From Ctena decussata (taxonomy: Eukaryota; Mollusca; Bivalvia; Lucinida; Lucinidae): 64,000 nucleotides of DNA. The stretch covers positions 558,001-622,000 of the forward strand of contig OZ022511.1 of assembly GCA_963989385.1 (NCBI GenBank), given 5' to 3'. Under the pieces are notes generated by a model. The model did not search any database. It was not told where the DNA came from and saw nothing but the letters and a program-made list of their open reading frames with translations. A program made the position numbers and the translations under genes. Position 1 is the first letter of the stretch. Every line of letters begins with the position of its first letter. Positions 1 through 7,400 of the stretch are shown here, in pieces.

Positions 1-744
1 ACCGATAACATCCATCTTTACACTGTAAACGGTAATTACATAGGTACATGCCTGGGGCAAATAACAGCGCAAATAATTGTCCATGTGCAGAGTAATAAAG
101 GAGCAAACTTTTATGTATGGGCTGCAGTGGAAGTTATTCTTAAAAGGTGATTTTCACGAATCGTTCTGAAACTCTGCTAAAATTACAGATAATTCCCATA
201 TATTTCTTGGGAAAAAATCCCAGAAATTCTCCTTTCTCCGTTGTCGAGATATTCGAGGGCAAAGTCGTGCAGTTTACGACTTCCAGGGGCTATAACTCGA
301 AAACTAAAGAACGAGAATTTTTGGCACATATGGTCAATTGAATGTTTATCCCAACCCTCTCATTTGGCACTAGTTTCAGCCCGAATTGTGCAAGTCACCT
401 AAGGTCACGAATCGTCCCGAACGTGTAGCCCAAATTGTGAAAATTTCAAACCGCTACTGCTTGCTTGTATGAGTAGGTAGCCATCTGAAACTTGGCATAT
501 ATAAAGGCCATTAACATGTCTACATGCAAGCACAATCTTATGTCAACTGATTGCATAACTTGCGAATTATAGGCCATCGAAATTTGTGTAAAGAAAAGTT
601 TGTGCGACTTTAGCTCCCAAACGGAATAAAAGCTAAAGCTGAAATAGCCTTCATTCTATTTCACTTATTTGTGTCTACACATGTATATGTTTTGCAGAGA
701 CTCAAAGCTCTTGAGAATGGAGAAAATGAGGTGTCAATTTTGCA
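1..744 (+). repeat. Partial unit 0 at the left edge
   Basis: This is a 5'-truncated unit cut by the window edge. It carries the GGTGATT variant (about 147-153) and the CATGCAAGC variant (about 524-532). The same pair occurs in units 17, 53 and 63, so this unit belongs to that sub-lineage and not to the one it would need for the long duplication (unit 37, the left neighbour of the right copy, has GGTGACT and a CT deletion). The left boundary of the long duplication therefore falls between about 530 and 1191. Confidence 0.85.
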
Positions 745-823
745 TTGGACCCTATGGGAAAATGCATTAAACGCCTACTGCTCCGACGTTCAGCGACCGA
801 TAACATCCATCTTTACACTGTAA
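614..823 (+). other. 69-codon ATG-less open frame spanning a unit boundary
   Basis: The frame runs from just after TAG (611-613) to TAA (821-823) with no ATG. It reads through the acceptor-like CAG at 695-697, so the 41 codons after it (ending ITSIFTL) could only be used if spliced to an upstream exon. Units of the CCTAATGC class (13, 49, 57, 59, 67, 73, 77) gain a TAA inside it, and indels in GAGAATGG (units 9, 12, 45) shift it. No family is recognised. Most likely a chance open frame. Confidence 0.1.
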
Positions 824-945
824 ACGGTAATTACATAGGTACATGCCTGGGGCAAATAACAGCGCAAATAATTGTCCATGTGCAGAGTAATAAAGGAGCA
901 AACTTTTATGTATGGGCTGCAGTGGAAGTTATTCTTAAAAGGTGA
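745..945 (+). other. 66-codon open frame, probably not a gene
   Basis: The frame opens with TTG after an in-frame TGA at 727 and ends at the TGA in AAAAGGTGA. It recurs in 76 of the 80 units that start in this window. It begins with no ATG, and the first in-frame ATG is four codons in. No domain, signal peptide or known family is recognised. Units 2 and 73 have TGA from the CC-to-AA change at the 846-847 position, and units 19 and 20 have TGA from AATGAATTAA. Its survival is explained by the low variation of the underlying core, so coding function is unlikely. Confidence 0.1.
784..895. other. Near-invariant core of the monomer
   Basis: Reading this stretch across the units, I found substitutions at only three positions. 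T819 becomes A in units 2, 39 and 73, and C846-C847 become AA in units 2 and 73. The three sub-blocks between them (784-818, 820-845 and 848-895) looked unchanged in all units. The flanking parts of the unit vary much more, with roughly 65 variable sites noticed in the ~390 bp from 1136 to the next unit start. This could be a protein-binding or otherwise constrained element, or a region homogenised more efficiently. The count was made by eye, so a few silent misses are possible. Confidence 0.55.
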
Positions 946-996
946 CTTTCACGAATCGTTCTGAAACTCTGCTAAAATTACAGATAATTCCCATAT

Positions 997-1022
997 ATTT
1001 CTTGGGAAAAAATCCCAGAAAT
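997..1022 (+). other. Bulged inverted repeat (hairpin A)
   Basis: ATTTC (997-1001) and TGGGA (1003-1007) pair with TCCCA (1013-1017) and GAAAT (1018-1022) around an AAAAA loop, leaving one bulged T at 1002. That gives a 10-bp stem in every normal unit. Unit 8 has ATTCC in the left arm (about 6556-6560), unit 30 has ATTTTTTGG (about 24042), units 11 and 47 have ATCCTAG in the right arm, and unit 43 has lost a G. These changes weaken the stem, and I saw no compensating change opposite them. Confidence 0.7.
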
Positions 1023-1056
1023 TCTCCTTTCTCCGTTGTCGAGATATTCGAGGGCA

Positions 1057-1077
1057 AAGTCGTGCAGTTTACGACTT
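1057..1077 (+). other. Perfect 7-bp inverted repeat (hairpin B)
   Basis: AAGTCGT (1057-1063) and ACGACTT (1071-1077) are perfect reverse complements around a 7-base loop. I noticed no unit with a change in either arm or the loop, although the immediately upstream base pair (GAGGGC, GAGGAC or GAGAGC) does vary. A smaller TCGA/TCGA pair lies just upstream (1039-1042 and 1048-1051), and a CTCG/CGAG pair just downstream (1091-1094 and 1107-1110). Confidence 0.7.
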
Positions 1078-1110
1078 CCAGGGGCTATAACTCGAAAACT
1101 AAAGAACGAG

Positions 1111-1119
1111 AATTTTTGG
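1111..1119 (+). promoter_or_regulatory. Sm-site-like AATTTTTGG
   Basis: The nine bases match the usual form of an Sm-protein binding site in spliceosomal and spliced-leader RNAs (A-A-U4-6-G-G). It lies directly after the CTCG/CGAG stem and within about 115 bases of hairpins A and B. Units 10, 15, 46, 51, 54, 61 and 64 have one T fewer, which would still fit the consensus. No convincing 3' stem-loop follows, and the run is short enough in AT-rich DNA to arise by chance, so this is weak. Confidence 0.2.
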
Positions 1120-1292
1120 CACATATGGTCAATTGAATGTTTATCCCAACCCTCTCATTTGGCACTAGTTTCAGCCCGAATTGTGCAAGTCATCTAAGGT
1201 CACGAATCGTCCCGAACGTGTAGCCCAAATTGTGAAAATTTCAAACCGCTACTGCTTGCTTGTATGAGTAGGTAGCCATCTGAAACTTGGCA

Positions 1293-1301
1293 TATATAAA
1301 G
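1293..1301 (+). promoter_or_regulatory. TATA-like box
   Basis: TATATAAAG occurs once per unit in the context GGCATATATAAAGGCC, a good match to a RNA polymerase II TATA element. Several units change it: CATTTATAAAG in units 5, 23 and 41, CATATAAAAAGG in unit 7, and ATATAAGGG in unit 24. No initiator or proximal element could be identified, and AT-rich satellites often contain such a string by chance. Confidence 0.25.
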
Positions 1302-1315
1302 GCCATTAACATGTC

Positions 1316-1329
1316 TACATGCATGCACA
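1316..1329. other. Alternating purine-pyrimidine tract 1
   Basis: Fourteen bases alternate strictly between pyrimidine and purine, including TGCATGCA. Such tracts can adopt left-handed DNA under supercoiling. Many units break the alternation here (CATGCAAGC, CAGGCATG, CATACATG, CATCCATG, CATGCTTG), making it one of the more variable sites in the unit. Confidence 0.45.
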
Positions 1330-1402
1330 ATCTTATGTCAACTGATTGCATAACTTGCGAATTATAGGCCATCGAAATTTGTGTAAAGAAAAGTTTGTGC
1401 GA

Positions 1403-1433
1403 CTTTAGCTCCCAAACGGAATAAAAGCTAAAG
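1403..1433 (+). other. Perfect 8-bp inverted repeat enclosing AATAAA (hairpin C)
   Basis: CTTTAGCT (1403-1410) and AGCTAAAG (1426-1433) are exact reverse complements separated by 15 bases, and the spacer ends in AATAAA (1420-1425). In units 2, 34, 39 and 73 the right arm reads AGCTTAAG. This mispairs one base and makes a local palindrome AGCTTAAGCT containing a HindIII site. Units 6 and 42 have AGCTAAAT. Confidence 0.6.
1420..1425 (+). promoter_or_regulatory. AATAAA hexamers (poly(A)-signal-like)
   Basis: AATAAA occurs at 1420-1425, between the arms of hairpin C, and also at 889-894 inside the invariant core. Both recur in almost every unit. The canonical hexamer is common by chance in AT-rich DNA. 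No GT-rich downstream element was clearly recognisable, so function is not claimed. Confidence 0.15.
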
Positions 1434-1452
1434 CTGAAATAGCCTTCATTCT

Positions 1453-1492
1453 ATTTCACTTATTTGTGTCTACACATGTATATGTTTTGCAG
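1453..1492 (+). promoter_or_regulatory. 3' splice-acceptor-like motif
   Basis: The stretch before TTTTGCAG (CAG at 1490-1492) is pyrimidine-biased and AG-free for about 50 bases, as expected of a eukaryotic 3' splice site. The bases after it stay open for 41 codons into the next unit. A GT-containing donor-like AAAAGGTGA lies at 938-946. There is no evidence of splicing from the sequence alone. Confidence 0.2.
1471..1485. other. Alternating purine-pyrimidine tract 2
   Basis: Fifteen bases alternate strictly, from the T before ACACATG to the T after ATATG, just upstream of the acceptor-like TTTTGCAG. Variants such as TATACG and TATATA keep the alternation; ACAGGTAT in unit 73 breaks it. Confidence 0.45.
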
Positions 1493-4400
1493 AGACTCAA
1501 AGCTCTTGAGAATGGAGAAAATGAGGTGTCAATTTTGCATTGGACCCTATGGGAAAATGCATTAAACGCCTACTGCTCCGACGTTCAGCGACCGATAACA
1601 TCCATCTTTACACAGTAAACGGTAATTACATAGGTACATGAATGGGGCAAATAACAGCGCAAATAATTGTCCATGTGCAGAGTAATAAAGGAGCAAACTT
1701 TTATGTATGGGCTGCAGTGGAAGTTATTCTTAAAAGGTGACTTTCACGAATCGTTCTGAAACTCTGCTAAAATTACAGATAATTCCCATATATTTCTTGG
1801 GAAAAAATCCCAGAAATTCTCCTTTCTCCGTTGTCGAGATATTCGAGGGCAAAGTCGTGCAGTTTACGACTTCCAGGGGCTATAACTCGAAAACTAAAGA
1901 ACGAGAATTTTTGGCACATATGGTCAATTGAATGTTTATCCCAACCCTCTCATTTGGCACTAGTTTCAGCACGAATTGTGCAAGTCACCTAAGGTCACGA
2001 ATCGTCCCGAACGTGTAGCCCAAATTGTGAAAATTTCAAACCGCTACTGCTTGCTTGTATGAGTATGTAGCCATCTGAAACTTGGCATATATAAAGGCCA
2101 TTAACATGTCTACATGCATGCACAATCTTATGTCAACTGATTGCATAACTTGCGAATTATAGGCCATCGAAATTTGTGTAAAGAAAAGTTTGTGCGACTT
2201 TAGCTCCCAAACGGAATAAAAGCTTAAGCTGAAATAGCCTTCATTCTATTTCACTTATTTGTGTCTACACATGTATACGTTTTGCAGAGACTCAAAGCTC
2301 TTGAGAATGGAGAAAATGAGGTGTCAATTTTGCATTGGACCCTATGGGAAAATGCATTAAACGCCTACTGCTCCGACGTTCAGCGACCGATAACATCCAT
2401 CTTTACACTGTAAACGGTAATTACATAGGTACATGCCTGGGGCAAATAACAGCGCAAATAATTGTCCATGTGCAGAGTAATAAAGGAGCAAACTTTTATG
2501 TATGGGCTGCAGTGGAAGTTATTCTTAAAAGGTGACTTTCACGAATCGTTCTGAAACTCTGCTAAAATTACAGATAATTCCCATATATTTCTTGGGAAAA
2601 AATCCCAGAAATTCTCCTTTCTCCGTTGTCGAGATATTCGAGGGCAAAGTCGTGCAGTTTACGACTTCCAGGGGCTATAACTCGAAAACTAAAGAAAGAG
2701 AATTTTTGGCACATATGGTCAATTGAATGTTTATCCCAACCCTCTCATTTGGCACTAGTTTCAGCCCGAATTGTGCAAGTCACCTAAGGTCACGAATCGT
2801 CCCGAACGTGTAGCCCAAATTGTGAAAATTTCAAACCGCTACTGCTTGCTTGTATGAGTAGGTAGCCATCTGAAACTTGGCATATATAAAGGCCATTAAC
2901 ATGTCTACATACATGCACGATCTTATGTCAACTAATTGCATAACTTGCGAATTATAGGCCATCGGAATTTGTGTAAAGAAAAGTTTGTGCGACTTTAGCT
3001 CCCAAACGGAATAAAAGCTAAAGCTGAAATAGCCTTCATTCTATTTCACTTATTTGTGTCTACACATGTATATATTTTGCAGAGACTCAAAGCTCTTGAG
3101 AATGGAGAAAATGAGGTGTCAATTTTGCATTGGACCCTATGGGAAAATGCATTAAACGCCTACTGCTCCGACGTTCAGCGACCGATAACATCCATCTTTA
3201 CACTGTAAACGGTAATTACATAGGTACATGCCTGGGGCAAATAACAGCGCAAATAATTGTCCATGTGCAGAGTAATAAAGGAGCAAACTTTTATGTATGG
3301 GCTGCAGTGGAAGTTATTCTTAAAAGGTGACTTTCACGAATCGTTCTGAAACTCTGCTAAAATTACAGATAATTCCCATATATTTCTTGGGAAAAAATCC
3401 CAGAAATTCTCCTTTCTCCGTTGTCGAGATATTCGAGGGCAAAGTCGTGCAGTTTACGACTTCCAGGGGCTATAACTCGAAAACTAAAGAACGAGAATTT
3501 TTGGCACATATGGTCAATTGAATGTTTATCCCAACCCTCTCATTTGGCACTAGTTTCAGCCCGAATTGTGCAAGTCACCTAAGGTCACGAATCGTCCCGA
3601 ACGTGTAGCCCAAATTGTGAAAATTTCAAACCGCTACTGCTTGCTTGTATGAGTAGGTAGCCATCTGAAACTTGGCATATATAAAGGCCATTAACATGTC
3701 TACATGCATGCACAATCTTATGTCAACTGATTGCATAACTTGCGAATTATAGGCCATCGAAATTTGTGTAAAGAAAAGTTTGTGCGACTTTAGCTCCCAA
3801 ACGGAATAAAAGCTAAAGCTGAAATAGCCTTCATTCTATTTCACTTATTTGTGTCTACACATGTATATGTTTTGCAGAGACTCAAAGCTCTTGAGAATGG
3901 AGAAAATGAGGTGTCAATTTTGCATTGGACCCTATGGGAAAATGCATTAAACGCCTACTGCTCCGACGTTCAGCGACCGATAACATCCATCTTTACACTG
4001 TAAACGGTAATTACATAGGTACATGCCTGGGGCAAATAACAGCGCAAATAATTGTCCATGTGCAGAGTAATAAAGGAGCAAACTTTTATGTATGGGCTGC
4101 AGTGGAAGTTATTCTTAAAAGGTGACTTTCACGAATCGTTCTGAAACTCTGCTAAAATTACAGATAATTCCCATATATTTCTTGGGAAAAAATCCCAGAA
4201 ATTCTCCTTTCTCCGTTGTCGAGATATTCGAGGGCAAAGTCGTGCAGTTTACGACTTCCAGGGGCTATAACTCGAAAACTAAAGAACGAGAATTTTTGGC
4301 ACATATGGTCAATTGAATGTTTATCCCAACCCTCTCATTTGGCACTAGTTTCAGCCCGAATTGTGCAAGTCACCTAAGGTCACGAATCGTCCCGAACGTG

Positions 4401-7400
4401 TAGCCCAAATTGTGAAAATTACAAACCGCTACTGCTTGCTTGTATGAGTAGGTAGCCATCTGAAACTTGGCATTTATAAAGGCCATTAACATGTCTACAT
4501 GCATGCACAATCTTATGTCAACTGATTGCATAACTTGCGAATTATAGGCCATCGAAATTTGTGTAAAGAAAAGTTTGTGCGACTTTAGCTTCCAAACGGA
4601 ATAAAAGCTAAAGCTGAAGAAGCCTTCATTCGATTTCACTTATTTGTGTCTACACATGTATATATTTTGCAGAGACTCAAAGCTCTTGAGAATGGAGAAA
4701 ATGAGGTGTCAATTTTGCATTGGACCCTATGGGAAAATGCATTAAACGCCTACTGCTCCGACGTTCAGCGACCGATAACATCCATCTTTACACTGTAAAC
4801 GGTAATTACATAGGTACATGCCTGGGGCAAATAACAGCGCAAATAATTGTCCATGTGCAGAGTAATAAAGGAGCAAACTTTTATGTATGGGCTGCAGTGG
4901 ACGTTATTCTTAAAAGGTGACTTTCACGAATCGTTCTGAAACTGCTAAAATTACAGATAATTCCCATATATTTCTTGGGAAAAAATCCCAGAAATTCTCC
5001 TTTCTCCGTTGTCGAGATATTCGAGGACAAAGTCGTGCAGTTTACGACTTCCAGGGGCTATAACTCGAAAACTAAAGAACAAGAATTTTTGGAACATATG
5101 GTCAATTGAATGTTTATCCCAACCCTCTCATTTGGCACTAGTTTCAGCCCGAATTGTGCAAGTCACCTAAGGTCACGAATCGTCCCGAACGTGTAGCCCA
5201 AATTGTGAAAATTTCAAACCGCTACTGCTTGCTTGTATGAGTAGGTAGCCATCTGAAACTTGGCATATATAAAGGCCATTAACATGTCTACATGCATGCA
5301 CAATCTTATGTCAACTGATTGCATAACTTGCGAATTATAGGCCATCGAAATTTGTGTAAAGAAAAGTTTGTGCGACTTTAGCTCCCAAACGGAATAAAAG
5401 CTAAATCTGAAATAGCCTTCATTCTATTTCACTTATTTGTGTCTACACATGTATATGTTTTGCAGAGACTCAAAGCTCTTGAGAATGGAGAAAATGAGGT
5501 GTCAATTTTGCATTGGACCCTATGGGAAAATGCATTAAACGCCTACTGCTCCGACGTTCAGCGACCGATAACATCCATCTTTACACTGTAAACGGTAATT
5601 ACATAGGTACATGCCTGGGGCAAATAACAGCGCAAATAATTGTCCATGTGCAGAGTAATAAAGGAGCAAACTTTTCTGTATGGGCTGCAGTGGAAGTTAT
5701 TCTTAAAAGGTGACTTTCACGAATCGTTCTGAAACTGCTAAAATTACAGATAATTCCCATATATTTCTTGGGAAAAAATCCCAGAAATTCTCCTTTCTCC
5801 GTTGTCGAGATATTCGAGGGCAAAGTCGTGCAGTTTACGACTTCCAGGGGCTATAACTCGAAAACTAAAGAACGAGAATTTTTGGCACATATGGTCAATT
5901 GAATGTTTATCCCAACCCTCTCATTTGGCACTAGTTTCAGCCCGAATTGTGCAAGTCACCTAAGGTCACGAATCGTCCCGAACGTGTAGCCCAAATTGTG
6001 AAAACTTCAAACCGCTACTGCTTGCTTGTATGAGTAGGTAGCCATCTGAAACTTGGCATATAAAAAGGCCATTAACATGTCTACATGCATGCACAATCTT
6101 ATGTCAACTGATTGCATAACTTGCGAATTATAGGCCATCGAAATTTGTGTAAAGAAAAGTTTGTGCGACTTTAGCTCCCAAACGGAATAAAAGCTAAAGC
6201 TGAAATAGCCTTCATTCTATTTCACTTATTTGTGTCTACACATGTATATGTTTTGCAGAGACTCAAAGCTCTTGAGAATGGAGAAAATGAGGTGTCAATT
6301 TTGCATTGGACCCTATGGGAAAATGCATTAAACGCCTACTGCTCCGACGTTCAGCGACCGATAACATCCATCTTTACACTGTAAACGGTAATTACATAGG
6401 TACATGCCTGGGGCAAATAACAGCGCAAATAATTGTCCATGTGCAGAGTAATAAAGGAGCAAACTTTTCTGTATGGGCTGCAGTGGAAGTTATTCTTAAA
6501 AGGTGACTTTCACGAATCGTTCTGAAACTGCTAAAATTACAGATAATTCCCATATATTCCTTGGGAAAAAATCCCAGAAATTCTCCTTTCTCCGTTGTCG
6601 AGATATTCGAGGGCAAAGTCGTGCAGTTTACGACTTCCAGGGGCTATAACTCGAAAACTAAAGAACGAGAATTTTTGGCACATATGGTCAATTGAATGTT
6701 TATCCCAACCCTCTCATTTGGCACTAGTTTCAGCCCGAATTGTGCAAGTCACCTAAGGTCACGAATCGTCCCGAACGTGTAGCCCAAATTGTGAAAACTT
6801 CAAACCGCTACTGCTTGCTTGTATGAGTAGGTAGCCATCTGAAACTTGGCATATATAAAGGCCATTAACATGTATACATGCATGCACAATCTTATGTCAA
6901 CTGATTGCATAACTTGCGAATTATAGGCCATTGAAATTTGTGTAAAGAAAAGTTTGTGCGACTTTAGCTCCCAAACGGAATAAAAGCTAAAGCTGAAATA
7001 GCCTTCATTCTATTTCACTTATTTGTGTCTACACATGTATATGTTTTGCAGAGACTCAAAGCTCTTGAGAATGGAGAAAATGAGGTGTCAATTTTGCATT
7101 GGACCCTATGGGAAAATGCATTAAACGCCTACTGCTCCGACGTTCAGCGACCGATAACATCCATCTTTACACTGTAAACGGTAATTACATAGGTACATGC
7201 CTGGGGCAAATAACAGCGCAAATAATTGTCCATGTGCAGAGTAATAAAGGAGCAAACTTTTATGTATGGGCTGCAGTGGAAGTTATTCTTAAAAGGTGAC
7301 TTTCACGAATCGTTCTGAAACTCTGCTAAAATTACAGATAATTCCCATATATTTCTTGGGAAAAAATCCCAGAAATTCTCCTTTCTCCGTTGTCGAGATA

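Larger units (their letters stand above)
942..1136 (+). other. 64-codon open frame, probably not a gene
   Basis: The frame opens with GTG inside the stop region of the 66-codon frame and closes at AATTGA. It is frameshifted by the CT deletion in units 6-8, 28, 32, 34, 37 and 42-44, and by loss of one T in AATTTTTGG in units 10, 15, 46, 51, 54, 61 and 64. Substitutions alter residues freely (for example Phe/Tyr, Gly/Asp, Gly/Ser, Arg/Met). There is no recognisable family or eukaryotic start. Confidence 0.08.
949..1234 (+). repeat. Short internal direct repeats within the monomer
   Basis: TCACGAATCGT occurs at 949-959 and again at 1200-1210, followed in both places by a similar CGAA/TGAA and AAATT context. 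AGCCCGAATTGTG at 1173-1185 is echoed by AGCCCAAATTGTG at 1222-1234, 49 bases later with one mismatch. They may be remnants of an older, shorter repeat from which the unit was built, or coincidence. Confidence 0.4.
745..1539 (+). repeat. Reference monomer (unit 1), 795 bp
   Basis: I use this unit as the reference because it is full length and close to the majority sequence. In order it holds: an almost invariant core (784-895) containing one AATAAA (889-894); a bulged 10-bp hairpin (997-1022); a 7-bp hairpin (1057-1077); an Sm-site-like AATTTTTGG (1111-1119); two short internal direct repeats (949-959 with 1200-1210, and 1173-1185 with 1222-1234); a TATA-like box (1293-1301); an alternating purine-pyrimidine tract (1316-1329); an 8-bp inverted repeat enclosing a second AATAAA (1403-1433); a second alternating tract (1471-1485); and an acceptor-like tttgcag ending at 1492. 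Its private-class marker is CATCTAAGG at 1191, shared with units 25 and 38. The orientation and start point are conventions only; nothing in the sequence fixes where the unit biologically begins. Confidence 0.9.

Noticed and set aside
784..895. CENP-B box in the conserved core
   Set aside because: The spaced TTCG...A..CGGG pattern is not present on either strand of the unit.
745..1136. Two overlapping forward frames (66 and 64 codons) repeated in most units, with a GTGA overlap like a bacterial operon
   Set aside because: They lack ATG starts, match no recognised family, are frameshifted or stopped in several units, and persist only because the whole DNA unit is conserved. A 64-kb array of one unit is not a bacterial operon.
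1198..1215. Polymerase III B-box-like GGTCACGAATCGTCC, suggesting a SINE or tRNA origin
   Set aside because: It needs inserted bases to match the B-box consensus, has no well-placed A box, and no T-run terminator or poly(A) tail is associated.
4610..4625. Hammerhead ribozyme core, CTGAAGA in units 5 and 41
   Set aside because: The CTGANGA core occurs only as a variant in two units, has no matching GAAA strand and cleavage triplet in a three-stem arrangement, and is absent from the consensus. I saw none on the reverse strand.
4370..4639. Reverse-strand open frames of 60-96 codons (4370-4639, 5599-5823, 6392-6616, 22286-22510, 23438-23620, 32971-33240, 34200-34490, 54474-54692 and others)
   Set aside because: They appear only in units where a substitution or the CT deletion happens to remove a stop, and are absent from the consensus. 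They are shadows of variant units.
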